DNA from: Promethearchaeati archaeon
Lineage (GTDB): Archaea; Asgardarchaeota; Heimdallarchaeia; Heimdallarchaeales; Heimdallarchaeaceae
NCBI GenBank assembly: GCA_013166775.1
Contig: JABLTJ010000006.1
Coordinates: forward strand, 1 to 64,000
Direction: 5' to 3'
Length of the DNA: 64,000 nucleotides
A program made the translations under genes and the position numbers. Of this stretch, positions 25,321 through 34,563 are shown in pieces (within the stretch, counting starts at the first letter, position 1; each line of letters begins with the position of its first letter). Below the pieces are notes generated by a model that did no database searches, had not been told where the DNA came from, and saw only the letters and a list, made by a program, of their open reading frames with translations.

Positions 25321-26514
25321 TTATGTCTCTATCTTAGATAGTATCTCTTCAAGAAATTCGATTAAAGTCTTTATTTCCTCTTCTGTGTTATAAAGATGTG
25401 TTGAGATTCTTGCTAAATCATTATATGGTAGTTCATACATGAATAAATGTGCACACAAAGCTCCACTCCTGATAATTATGTTTTTCATATCATCAAGTAT
25501 AATTGCTGTGTCATTTGCATCAAGAATATCACTTGCAAAAGTTGTAATAGGTCCATACTCAACTCCTTCGATTTCGATTAGTTCAATACTAGGTAAATTA
25601 CTAATACCCTTTCTAATCAGTGTACTAAGTTTAAGTTCATGTTCTTGAATTTTTGATAAACCGACATTTGATAAAAGCTCCAAGCTGTTTGTTAAACCCA
25701 AGATGTTTGCTAAATTCAGGATTCCACATTCAAATTTCGAACCAGAGGAAGTTAGATGAAACATTGTCTCTTCAAGAGCTATAATTGAACCACCTCCTAC
25801 TATTAGAGGATTCATTGCTTTTTCAATATCGTTGGATAGAATTTGGAGTGCTAGTCCTTGAGGTCCTAGAGCACCAACACAACTAGCTGTTAAAATGATA
25901 TCTGGTGAAATTCCATTCAATTCAATAGGCTCATGTCCTACTGAATTGCTAATATCTAAAATAAAAGTTGCTTCTATCTCATGACATAATTTTGCAATTT
26001 TCTTCCAATCTCTTTTTATCCCATTGGTAGGAGTCAATGAAGAAAGAATCAGAATATCAGCTTTGGATGTAATCTGCTCGTGTATTTTATCTGTTAGTTC
26101 TTGTTCGTCTTCAAAGTTGAGGTATTGTAGTTCATTCCCAAAAGATTGGTGGGTTTTTATTACTGGAGCAAGAATTGAATGATCTTCAAGGATACTTGTA
26201 ATAATTCTCCTCTTATCAATGGCTTCCAATGAGAACAAAGCATTTGTTAATGCTGTTTCTTTGGATGGTAAAAACGAAACCTGTGTTGTTTCTACTTTGA
26301 AGAAATCTGCTATATTCTTTCTATTATTTTCCAACTTCTTCATGCTCTCCATTGCTTCGTGATGCACACCTCTAATAGCTGCTGAACCTTCTTTCTGATA
26401 GAAGTCAACAATCGTGTCTAAAGAAGAAACGGGCATTTTACCTATGGTTGCTGAGTCAAGGTAGATCTTGTCTTCTTGTAGATTAAAATCATTTCCGAAT
26501 CTTGTAATTGTCAT
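25321..26514 (-). CDS. SufS-like class V aminotransferase fold protein lacking the PLP lysine
   Basis: Fold of group II cysteine desulfurases (SufS/CsdA). It has the 'YLDSATIG' start, 'AIRGVHHEA' motif, the PLP-stacking His in 'EDHSILAP', the pyridine-binding Asp in 'FILDISNSVGHEP', and the C-terminal mobile-loop cysteine in 'IRSGALCAHLF' (C354). The Schiff-base lysine, expected in 'SGHKxxGPxG', is replaced: the sequence reads 'SCVGALGPQG', with G214 at the lysine site. Normal PLP chemistry is therefore unlikely. The length of 397 residues is normal. A paralogue with the same loss lies just upstream on the same strand. Confidence 0.85.
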   Translation of the reverse strand: MTITRFGNDFNLQEDKIYLDSATIGKMPVSSLDTIVDFYQKEGSAAIRGVHHEAMESMKKLENNRKNIADFFKVETTQVSFLPSKETALTNALFSLEAIDKRRIITSILEDHSILAPVIKTHQSFGNELQYLNFEDEQELTDKIHEQITSKADILILSSLTPTNGIKRDWKKIAKLCHEIEATFILDISNSVGHEPIELNGISPDIILTASCVGALGPQGLALQILSNDIEKAMNPLIVGGGSIIALEETMFHLTSSGSKFECGILNLANILGLTNSLELLSNVGLSKIQEHELKLSTLIRKGISNLPSIELIEIEGVEYGPITTFASDILDANDTAIILDDMKNIIIRSGALCAHLFMYELPYNDLARISTHLYNTEEEIKTLIEFLEEILSKIET

Positions 26515-26736
26515 ATTACTAACGATGAGTTATTTGTACTCCTTTAAAACATTACTAGGGAAAGATAGGTAAAAACGACATACTAAATTATTTCTTTAGT
26601 AAGAATGAAGTAGTTTGAACAGAAAAATTTGTTAATATGAATGTTCACTTTCTATACTAGGGAATGATCGAAAGGCATTTAGTAAAGCAAAAGAGCTATG
26701 CCAGAAAGAAGCTTATGTGACCCTCAATAACTGTTT

Positions 26737-27930
26737 CTAAATCTCTTCCATTATCGATCTAAGGAGTTCGTTGAATTTTCTTATATCCTCTTCAGTATTA
26801 TAGACATGAGTAGAAACTTGTATGAGAGAATCCATCCCAATTTCATCCATAAACAAGTGGGAGCACAAAGCTCCGCTCCTGACTGAGATTTTTCCTAAAT
26901 CTTCTAAAATAATCGCTATATCATGAGCATCTATTTCTTCACTCATAAAAGAGAGGATGGGTCCGTATTCTACTCCATCACTTTCCATTAAACTGATTTT
27001 AGAAGCATCGTTTAATCCATCAATTATATGATCTCTCAATTTTGTTTCATAGGATTGTATTTTTTCAAATCCAATATTTTTGAGTTCTGTTAAACTATTT
27101 TCCAATCCTACAATAGCAGCTAAATTCAATTGACCAGGCTCATATTTGTTACTTCCTGAAAGTAATTTGAATGAATTGGTGTTTAGAGATACTATTGAAC
27201 CACCCCCTACTAAAAATGGTTCAAATGTCTTATCTATATCCTCAGCTAGTATCTGGAATGCTATTCCAGGTGGCCCCAATGCTCCTGAAGAACCAGAAGA
27301 AAGCACTATATCTGGAGAATGCTGAGTAAAATCATATGGTTCATGTCCAACAGAATTACTGATATCTAGAATGAAAGGAACTTCCTTTTCCTCACAAATT
27401 TTTGATATACTTCTCCAATTTCTTTTGACCCCCATACCAAGAGTCAATGATGATAAAACAACTGCTTTTGTTTCAGAGGAAATTCTTTCGTTCAATTTAT
27501 CTACAAGATTTTCTTCATCTTTAAGAGATAGAAAATCAATCTCCAAATTATATAACTCACTGATTTTTATTATTGGTGCAAGAATAGAATGATCTTCCAG
27601 TACACTGGTCAGTATTTTGCTTTTTCCAGATTTATCAAGATAAAATAGGGAATTAAGAATTGCAACTTCTCTTGAGGGTAGGAAGGATAGCTGATTAGGA
27701 GCAATACTGAATACTCTGGATATGGCATTTCTCTTTTCTTCAAGGATTTTCGAAGCTTCAATGGCCAACCTATGAGTACCTCTAATTGTCCCACCGATGT
27801 TGGTTTCATAGAAATCTTGAATCTTTTTTATCGAAGAAGTTGGAAGCCTTCCGAGAGTTGCAGAATCTAAATAGATGTCTTCATCAGGAAGTGAGAACTC
27901 TAAATCGAAATTTTGTCTATTGTTAGACAT
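26737..27930 (-). CDS. Second SufS-like paralogue lacking the PLP lysine
   Basis: Paralogue of the 25321 gene and, from the ATG at 27930, also 397 residues. The frame is open to 27984, but that extension is hydrophobic, unlike the paralogue, and overlaps a TATA-like box. Motifs are kept in order ('YLDSATLGRLP', 'EDHSILAP', 'FILDISNSVGHEP', cysteine in 'VRSGALCSHLFM'). The lysine region reads 'SGSSGALGPPG', again with Gly at the lysine site. The two genes are separated by 222 bp in which I see no gene. Tandem duplication came after, or together with, loss of the lysine. Confidence 0.85.
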   Translation of the reverse strand: MSNNRQNFDLEFSLPDEDIYLDSATLGRLPTSSIKKIQDFYETNIGGTIRGTHRLAIEASKILEEKRNAISRVFSIAPNQLSFLPSREVAILNSLFYLDKSGKSKILTSVLEDHSILAPIIKISELYNLEIDFLSLKDEENLVDKLNERISSETKAVVLSSLTLGMGVKRNWRSISKICEEKEVPFILDISNSVGHEPYDFTQHSPDIVLSSGSSGALGPPGIAFQILAEDIDKTFEPFLVGGGSIVSLNTNSFKLLSGSNKYEPGQLNLAAIVGLENSLTELKNIGFEKIQSYETKLRDHIIDGLNDASKISLMESDGVEYGPILSFMSEEIDAHDIAIILEDLGKISVRSGALCSHLFMDEIGMDSLIQVSTHVYNTEEDIRKFNELLRSIMEEI

Positions 27931-28016
27931 GTATAATGAGAACAAAACATGTACTATTATAAAATATTTGTTTGAAAACATCATTTTTTTATATTAGGCT
28001 ACTTTTTCGCTGATTA

Positions 28017-28466
28017 ATGTCTTCCTCTGATGAGTATTCTATCATAAAACAAGATATTCAAAAAATCATGAAATCATATACTGAGCTTCTTGAAGTGATA
28101 TCAGAAAAAAATTCAAATGAAGTTAACCAAATCTTATGGAAAATACGAGCAGATTTGGAAACAATTGTCATTGAATTCAAGAGTTTGATTACTGATAGCT
28201 TACTGATAGAGAATTGGCAAGAACAATTCCATTCAGACTTTAAGGGAACAAAATCAAAAGAGAAAGCTATTTTTAAACTACAAGAATTTAATATGAGTGT
28301 AGGTGAAATTATGGACTTATTCTCCAAAAAAAAGAAGGAATGTTACCAATATCTTTGGAAACTTAAAGAAGTAATATCTTCTGTGATTTCAGCTTTTCCC
28401 AAAACTAGATTGAAATGGGAAGACAATCAATTTCAGGAAGAGAAAGAGAAGATTTTTGAGATTTAG
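28017..28466 (+). CDS. Hypothetical helical protein, 149 residues
   Basis: I do not recognise this protein. It is highly charged and predicted helical throughout, with heptad-like hydrophobic spacing that suggests a helical bundle or coiled coil. It has no membrane segment, and its only cysteine is in 'KKKECYQYL'. It is divergent from the second SufS-like gene and is followed 45 bp later by another small orphan gene. Confidence 0.6.
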   Translation: MSSSDEYSIIKQDIQKIMKSYTELLEVISEKNSNEVNQILWKIRADLETIVIEFKSLITDSLLIENWQEQFHSDFKGTKSKEKAIFKLQEFNMSVGEIMDLFSKKKKECYQYLWKLKEVISSVISAFPKTRLKWEDNQFQEEKEKIFEI

Positions 28467-28490
28467 AATCCCTTTACATCTAACAGTAAA

Positions 28491-28500
28491 TATAAATTAT
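28491..28500 (+). promoter_or_regulatory. TATA-like box before the cysteine-motif orphan gene
   Basis: TATAAATTAT is centred about 27 nt before the ATG at 28521, supporting that ATG (fourth codon of the open frame) as the start of a leaderless transcript rather than the ATG at 28512. Confidence 0.5.
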
Positions 28501-28520
28501 AAGATGTACTTATGTGGTTG

Positions 28521-29015
28521 ATGAGTGTTAGTCCAATCAAGAAAGAATTCCCTGATGATATGGATAATATCAGGGACGCAATGAAATTGGAAAAATACAT
28601 TTGTCCGCATAGAGGAATAAACTATCCCTGTGTAATCTGCAAAGATTGCAGAGATATGGATCTAAGACAATTTCCTCTAAAAAATGGTTTTATTGAGAAA
28701 ACCAAGAATTCAAGTTTAATTTCACTTATTTTAGAACTCAGAGATCCATTCGATGACATGCTGTTAAGAAGGTTAAGTTTTGCACTTTCAGAAGCAACTG
28801 GAATTGTTCAAAAAGAACCAGAACCAGGTTTTTCGATCACATTCTATATCTCTGAAGCACTAATGGAAAAAGTACAAGAACCTGAAAAATTAGTGAAATT
28901 CATCTCAAATTTTCAACACACTTTCCTCTCAGAGACAATAGCTGCACGAAGTGCAATAAACAAATGGGAACGGACCACAACAAAAAGATTACTCTGGGAT
29001 ATGAGCATAGTTTAG
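28521..29015 (+). CDS. Hypothetical protein with a Cys/His cluster
   Basis: Unrecognised protein of about 164 residues. Near the N terminus is a compact cluster, 'CPHRGINYPCVICKDC', with four cysteines and a histidine that could bind zinc or an Fe-S cluster. The rest looks like a soluble alpha/beta domain ending in helices. There are no close gene partners. The next gene, a radical SAM enzyme, is convergent. Confidence 0.6.
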   Translation: MSVSPIKKEFPDDMDNIRDAMKLEKYICPHRGINYPCVICKDCRDMDLRQFPLKNGFIEKTKNSSLISLILELRDPFDDMLLRRLSFALSEATGIVQKEPEPGFSITFYISEALMEKVQEPEKLVKFISNFQHTFLSETIAARSAINKWERTTTKRLLWDMSIV

Positions 29016-29040
29016 CTAGAAAAAAATCTTGATATTTTCA

Positions 29041-30186
29041 TCAGGAAACGCTCTTCCAATATACTCCTAAATCATCAGCATGCTTCCTAACATTATACAT
29101 TTCTGAAGTAGTTGGCTTTTTTTTGATTTCAGGATACATCTCTGTTCTAAGAACCTTATACTCAGGTCTGTATTGACCCATAATATTAACTAAAGGAGTC
29201 TTTAGATTTTCGTTCACCCAATTTAGAATTGGAATTGAACAACAGTTTGTGTGGTTGGGCATTACAAGATGTCGAATGATGTATTCTCCACTTCCCCGTT
29301 CCTCTATCATTTTCATATTTCGTTGAAGAGCTTCCCAGTATTTAGATGCTTTAGAATATTTAGTTGCGCAATCGTTGTTACTATACTTCATATCTGGCAA
29401 CCAAATATCGAAAACGTCTACTAGAATCTTCATGCTAGTTTCAGTAAGATACATATTACTATTCCAGAGCATAGGTAAATCTACCTGAGCTTCCAAGAAG
29501 GACTCTAAAATTAAATGAAGGTTGGGTGTAGGTTCTCCACCAACAAAGTTAATATTTCTAACGCCTTGACTCTTTAGACTATAATACATTTGAGCTAAAT
29601 CTAATGGAGTATGACCTTTACCTTTGAATCTTTCAAATGCAAATTCTTGACTTATATCGTGGTTCTGACAAAAGACACATTGGAATGTACAACCATAAAA
29701 GAAAATTGTTCCACTAGGCACAATAGGACTCTCTTCTCCCATATGAACAAAAGCTGAAGAGATGTAAGCTTGTCCATCAACACCGCAATTACCTATTTTA
29801 CCTCCAGCTCTGTCAGCTTTACATCTATTCTCACAGAATTCACAAGCAGAGAGTATATCCTTTGTTATCATAACCTTGAGCTTTAGATAGTTATTCTTCC
29901 GTATTTCTTCTTCCTTATGTTTAGCAAAAACTTCTTTTTCTATATCCTCAAGAGGTACAGTTTGTTTTTCTTCTAACCACGTTTTGAATTTTGTATGATA
30001 ATGTTCATGAATGTCCAAAAGATCTTTCTGTGATTTCTTCTCATCAATAGGTACATAAAACAAGCGTGCAAGTTTATATCTAGGGATTCTTTTTCCTTGG
30101 AAGATTTCTCTGTACTCAACTAATCTATCTTTAAGTTCAAATTGTTGCCAGACAGACATAGCATCTCTTCTTTGTAAAGCCCACAT
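29041..30186 (-). CDS. PflX-like radical SAM protein
   Basis: Radical SAM enzyme of the COG1313 (PflX / putative pyruvate formate-lyase activating enzyme-like) group. The [4Fe-4S] motif is 'YGCTFQCVFCQN'. An upstream cysteine motif 'CEFCENRCKADR' (about residues 117-128) and 'GNCG' match the family. The N-terminal 100 residues form an extra helical region not usual in short members. The glycine-rich 'FVGGEPTPN' SAM-binding strand is present. The substrate is unknown. Two AmrS-like relatives lie at 14669 and 31067. Confidence 0.78.
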   Translation of the reverse strand: MWALQRRDAMSVWQQFELKDRLVEYREIFQGKRIPRYKLARLFYVPIDEKKSQKDLLDIHEHYHTKFKTWLEEKQTVPLEDIEKEVFAKHKEEEIRKNNYLKLKVMITKDILSACEFCENRCKADRAGGKIGNCGVDGQAYISSAFVHMGEESPIVPSGTIFFYGCTFQCVFCQNHDISQEFAFERFKGKGHTPLDLAQMYYSLKSQGVRNINFVGGEPTPNLHLILESFLEAQVDLPMLWNSNMYLTETSMKILVDVFDIWLPDMKYSNNDCATKYSKASKYWEALQRNMKMIEERGSGEYIIRHLVMPNHTNCCSIPILNWVNENLKTPLVNIMGQYRPEYKVLRTEMYPEIKKKPTTSEMYNVRKHADDLGVYWKSVS

Positions 30187-30204
30187 TAAGAAAATTTACT
30201 CATA

Positions 30205-30927
30205 TTAAATGAAATACTTTTTGTTTTTACTTTTTCTCTTCAATTGAATTAAAAAGGATATAACCAATAAGGAAATAATTACGAAACTAGAACTGAATTT
30301 GACTTCTCTGGAGTAATAATCTGTTTTATCTCCCCATTCAATTCCTATCTCTACACCCTCCTCTGTTATATTCATAAAAGCATGAGAAACTATAGTTGGA
30401 TAATATACATCAGAATAATTGATGTCTATCCAGATTGTGTAGAAACCAATTGGAAGTTCTTCTTCTTTATACGAATCTATACTAAAATAGACCTTAATTT
30501 TTTGGTTTGTTTTTATACCAGGTTCAAATGATTGAGAGCACACCATTGCAACAAACTAATGATCATATAAGATTCGTAATCCTTCATCTTCAAATGATGC
30601 ATTGATATGGTAAAAAGGTAGATTATAACAATTTGCCATCAAAATAGAAATAGTTTCATCATTTGGATTTTCAAGCTCATATTTCACATCCAAACTATAT
30701 CTAATATAAAAATTAATAGTATCATCCTCATCATGTACTGACACTATTGGAGGATAAGATAGCGCTAATATTCTTATCTCAAGAGGAAGAAGTGATTGAC
30801 CATTTAAGCAGTAAATAGGATTCAAGCAGATAAAGAATACTGTAATAAATAGAAGAATCTTCCACTTATTCGAAGCCAAGACAATCAGTAGATTTATGGT
30901 AAAAACATTAATTAAAGTTCTTCTCAC
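30205..30927 (-). pseudogene. Exported C-terminally anchored protein gene interrupted by an in-frame TAG
   Basis: A 241-codon frame runs from a GTG at 30927 to a stop at 30205 but contains one TAG at codon 124 (30556-30558). The first part has a basic N terminus and hydrophobic signal-like helix (about residues 24-40), then a beta-rich outer domain. The part after TAG continues in the same frame with more beta strands, then a membrane helix and basic tail 'LKRKSKNKK'. The two halves together make one sensible secreted, membrane-anchored protein, so this is most likely a recent nonsense mutation. Readthrough or a sequencing error cannot be excluded. TAG ends many other genes here, so general recoding is unlikely. 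Confidence 0.6.
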
Positions 30928-31066
30928 TTATCGATGATTTTCTGGTGTCTATTTTCCTCATTTTGAAACAATCCGACTATAAAGACCTATATATCTTAAT
31001 TGAAAATTTCATTTCAAGAGTAATGCAAGTTTAAATAAATTTTTAAAAGAAAGATTTACATCTCTC

Positions 31067-32107
31067 ATGAATCTAATGACTGAATCTACGTTACATGAAG
31101 CTGAATTCTATGAATTAATAGATTATGATGAGCAAATAGTATGTTGCCACTTATGTCCTCATGAATGTAAATTAGAATCAGGGGAAAGGGGAATCTGTAA
31201 AGCTCGAAAGAACATTTTTGGAAAGCTATACAACCTAAATTATGGTTTTACAGAAATGAGAATAGATTTGATAGAAAAACAGCATGTTTATCATTTTTTC
31301 CCAAATTCAAGAGCGCAAACATTCGTAACATTCAATTGTAATCTTGACTGCGATTTCTGTACTGATCCTCTAAAATCCTTCATAGATCCAGAGAAGAATC
31401 CTGCAAAAAAACTTTCACCAGATCAAGCAATTATGTTTGGAATGGCTTCAGGTTCAAAGGTAATATGTTTCGGAGAATCTGAACCTCTTATCTCGTATGA
31501 ATGGGTAAGAGATACTGCAAAATTAGCAAAGGAAAGAGGTTTGAAAGTACTATTAAGAACAAATGGTTATTTCAAAGAAGCTCCTTTGAGAGAAATTTTA
31601 AGATTTGTTGATGCTGTTAAAATCGATATTAAAGCTACTAATAATGAAGGTTATATCAGATTATGTGGTGGTGGAAATTTCGAACATGTCAAAAACTCAA
31701 TTAAGATTATTCATGAAATGGAGAAACTGATTGAATTATCAATAGTAATCCACGATACTTTTAATAATGCTGAGGAGTCAGTAAGAAAATTATCTGACTG
31801 GATAAAGACTGAACTCTCACCAGGTGTTCCATTACACTTATCAAGATTAAAACCTGCTCATAGAACAAAACATCTACTTCCTACTTCACTTGAATTATTG
31901 GAAAAAACTTACAATATAGCAAAAGAAATGGGATTACAGTTTGTTTATCTAGATGATGTTCCTGATCATGATTCAGGAAATACATACTGTCCTCAATGTG
32001 GAGAATTATTAATCAAAAGAACTTCAATCGGAACTGAAGCAAGAAGAATATCTTTACAAGGCCACTGCAATAAATGTCAATCTCCTTTGAAGATAATAAT
32101 GTCATAG
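31067..32107 (+). CDS. AmrS-like radical SAM protein, second copy
   Basis: Paralogue of the 14669 enzyme. It has the N-terminal 'CHLCPHECKL' and 'GICKARKN' motifs, the [4Fe-4S] motif 'NCNLDCDFC' (about residue 97), and a C-terminal zinc-ribbon-like pair, 'YCPQCG' and 'HCNKCQ'. The cluster motif is followed by 'TDPLKSF' rather than the usual Q-N, suggesting a different substrate. The start is the ATG at 31067 or 31076, after an A/T-rich TATA-like region at 31030-31049. Reaction unknown. Confidence 0.8.
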   Translation: MNLMTESTLHEAEFYELIDYDEQIVCCHLCPHECKLESGERGICKARKNIFGKLYNLNYGFTEMRIDLIEKQHVYHFFPNSRAQTFVTFNCNLDCDFCTDPLKSFIDPEKNPAKKLSPDQAIMFGMASGSKVICFGESEPLISYEWVRDTAKLAKERGLKVLLRTNGYFKEAPLREILRFVDAVKIDIKATNNEGYIRLCGGGNFEHVKNSIKIIHEMEKLIELSIVIHDTFNNAEESVRKLSDWIKTELSPGVPLHLSRLKPAHRTKHLLPTSLELLEKTYNIAKEMGLQFVYLDDVPDHDSGNTYCPQCGELLIKRTSIGTEARRISLQGHCNKCQSPLKIIMS

Positions 32108-32112
32108 GAGTA

Positions 32113-32433
32113 CTAAATTATATTCTCAATGTCAAAATCTACAATTGTTATGTTAAGATGACTTTCTAGTGATTCTGTTACAAGATCAATAAATCTATTA
32201 ATATCCTCAGAGCCATCTCTGAATGATACTCTAAATCGTAAAACTATTTCTAACCAATCCTCGTGAAAGTAATTAGTCTCTAAATGAGGTTGTCTTTTTG
32301 GTTCTTTTTCATTAAGTTCTCTTTGAACAAGATTTAGGTGAATATCAAAATCTCCGAAATCTTCATACTGATCCTCATCATTTGGCTGAGCAGTGATTCC
32401 ACAGTAATAATGGTAAAAACCAGCAGAAGTCAT
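32113..32433 (-). CDS. Hypothetical protein, 106 residues
   Basis: Unrecognised acidic soluble protein with a long central charged region and two beta-rich parts; a small alpha/beta domain is likely. It lies 19 bp downstream of lonB on the same strand and may share its transcript. No cysteine or membrane motif suggests a function. Confidence 0.55.
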   Translation of the reverse strand: MTSAGFYHYYCGITAQPNDEDQYEDFGDFDIHLNLVQRELNEKEPKRQPHLETNYFHEDWLEIVLRFRVSFRDGSEDINRFIDLVTESLESHLNITIVDFDIENII

Positions 32434-32452
32434 GATAACATCACTTTTAGTA

Positions 32453-34411
32453 TCACTTAGCTTTAGCTTTCTTAATCTTCTCTTTATTCCCTTTTGAAAT
32501 AGAAGATTCTAAAGCAAGTGCCTCATATTTATCAGCAACATAACTATAATCAGGAGAAAGAGCCTCACGCAGAACTTCATGGAAATTTCGAACAGGAATA
32601 ATCTCTACTTTACCTTTATACTTCTCTTCAATCTTTACATCTTCAATATTCTGAAAAGGAATTATAATGCGTTTGATTCCTGCTTCAGCAGCAGCTTCTA
32701 TTTTGGCTGTAGCACCTCCAATAGGTATAACCACTCCTCTAACTGTTAAGCTTCCAGTCATTGCTGTATCTTGTCTTATTGGTGCATTTTCCATTGCTGA
32801 AATTATTGCTGCAGCTATTGAAACAGATGCAGAATCACCTTCGACTCCTGCATAAGCACCTACAAATTGGATATGGTAATCGTAATCAGAAATATCTTTG
32901 CCCACATACTTTTTGACTATAGCAGAAACATTTTGCACAGCTTCTCTAGCAACTATTCGCAGTTGACCAGTTGCAACAATTTTTCCTTCTCTTCTACTAA
33001 ATGCTGGTACAACTTCAGCTTCAATAGGCATGACTATACCAGATCGCTGATTTATGACTGCTAATCCATTTACTCTTCCTGCTAAAACATTTTCAGTTTC
33101 AAATATTTTGTAGAGTTTTCTATCATCTGCATAAGAATCACTTATTTGATTTTCAAGTGTTCTTGCGAGAGTTTTTGCTAATCTAACTGTTTCAACAGTA
33201 ACTAGAGGTTCATTCTTTTCTTTTGAAAGATCACCTGCTGCACGAATTAAACCTCCAAGTTCTCTTAACCTTAGAGTAAGCTGGTATTTTCTATCTGCTC
33301 TTCTTTGTGCTTCATAAATGATTTCCTCAACAGCTTCATATGTGAAATGAGGTATTCTTCTATCCTTGACAATCTCCTGTGCACAAAATCTTGCTAGCTT
33401 TCTTCTGTTTTCAAGAGTATCTGGCATTGTATCTTTCATATAAACTTCATAACCAGAGCCTTGGATTCTCGATCGCAAAGCTGGATGCATATTCCTGGTT
33501 GTTTCAATATTTCCAGCTGCGATTAAAACAAATTTGCATGGTACTGGTTCTGTTCTAACCATTGCCCCACTACTAAGTTCTGATTGACCTGTAATTTGTA
33601 ATTTTCCTTCTTGCATCGCAGTTAGAAGTTTTTGTTGAGTACGCATTTCAAGTGTTCCGATTTCATCAGAGTATAAGACTCCTAAATTTGATTTATGAAT
33701 TAATCCAGCTTCGACTCTTTCATGTGGAGGAGTACCTAGTCCCCCGCTTTGAAAGGGATCATGTCGAACATCACCTAACAATGCTCCCGCATGACTCCCT
33801 GTTGCATCATTAAATGGAGCTGTATCTTTCTTACTACTATCCACTAATAATTTAGGAATTAACATCTCAGTTCTCCCTCTTGATTGATTGAGCATGAAGA
33901 AGATAAAGAAACCTACAAACATCGCCATCAATAGGGTTTGAGGTTGCACAGCAGGATTTCCGGCTGTAGCGATTAATGCATATCCAATAATTGCCAGTAG
34001 TATTGCCAATGAAATAATAAATCGTTTATTTCCACTTTTTCTTGCAACCTCTGCATCCATTTCTACTTTTCTAGCTCCATGTCCTGCAGGTAATGTTGCA
34101 ACTCTAGGTTGATTAGGATATTTTGGATTAGGGATACATAAAACATCAACTAATTCTTCCTTAGGAAGAAGCTCAGCCATAGCTTGTCCAAGCATACTCT
34201 TTCCTGTTCCAGGCTCACCGATTAACAGAACATGACGGCGTTGTAGAGCAGCTTTCTTTATTATTTCCACAGAATTATCTTGACCAATAACTTGATCAAT
34301 TAAACGAGGAGGTACTGAGATTTCACTAGTATCATTAAACTCAATGTCTAATAATGAATCTCTTTTGGCTTTTTTTTTAGTAGCCTCTTTTGCTTCACCC
34401 ATGCCTACCAC
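32453..34411 (-). CDS. lonB: Archaeal LonB membrane-bound ATP-dependent protease
   Basis: AAA+ protease of the archaeal LonB type, anchored in the cytoplasmic membrane and degrading unfolded or regulatory proteins. Walker A 'GEPGTGKS' lies near residue 60. A hydrophobic insertion with two membrane helices follows (about residues 130-175), then Walker B 'YSDEIG'. The Ser-Lys catalytic dyad is in 'GVEGDSASVS' and 'GGATAKIEAA' near residues 550 and 592. The length of 652 residues is normal. It is divergent from prs. Confidence 0.95.
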   Translation of the reverse strand: MVGMGEAKEATKKKAKRDSLLDIEFNDTSEISVPPRLIDQVIGQDNSVEIIKKAALQRRHVLLIGEPGTGKSMLGQAMAELLPKEELVDVLCIPNPKYPNQPRVATLPAGHGARKVEMDAEVARKSGNKRFIISLAILLAIIGYALIATAGNPAVQPQTLLMAMFVGFFIFFMLNQSRGRTEMLIPKLLVDSSKKDTAPFNDATGSHAGALLGDVRHDPFQSGGLGTPPHERVEAGLIHKSNLGVLYSDEIGTLEMRTQQKLLTAMQEGKLQITGQSELSSGAMVRTEPVPCKFVLIAAGNIETTRNMHPALRSRIQGSGYEVYMKDTMPDTLENRRKLARFCAQEIVKDRRIPHFTYEAVEEIIYEAQRRADRKYQLTLRLRELGGLIRAAGDLSKEKNEPLVTVETVRLAKTLARTLENQISDSYADDRKLYKIFETENVLAGRVNGLAVINQRSGIVMPIEAEVVPAFSRREGKIVATGQLRIVAREAVQNVSAIVKKYVGKDISDYDYHIQFVGAYAGVEGDSASVSIAAAIISAMENAPIRQDTAMTGSLTVRGVVIPIGGATAKIEAAAEAGIKRIIIPFQNIEDVKIEEKYKGKVEIIPVRNFHEVLREALSPDYSYVADKYEALALESSISKGNKEKIKKAKAK

Positions 34412-34526
34412 AAATAGAAATACTATATTTTCAATAGTTATGACATTTCTGCGTTAATAAAGATATGTTTTTGGTCAAATTTTTATCTGTTTTGATTATA
34501 AATTTTATATATTTGACATATAAAAA

Positions 34527-34536
34527 GTTTAAATTC
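34527..34536 (+). promoter_or_regulatory. TATA-like element upstream of prs
   Basis: GTTTAAATTC lies about 32 nt before the prs ATG at 34564, inside the 152-bp divergent region shared with lonB. It is the best TATA-like candidate and would give a leader of only a few nucleotides. Confidence 0.4.
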
Positions 34537-34563
34537 TGAAAGATTTTATATGTATATGTAGAA

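Noticed and set aside
26515-26736. Possible small gene between the two SufS-like paralogues
   Set aside because: A short open stretch exists on the plus strand, but it has no start codon in frame and no resemblance to a gene.
30556-30558. Pyrrolysine at the in-frame TAG
   Set aside because: TAG ends several clear genes in the window (for example at 9006, 19716, 21691 and 29013), no methylamine methyltransferase context is present, and no pyl genes are seen.
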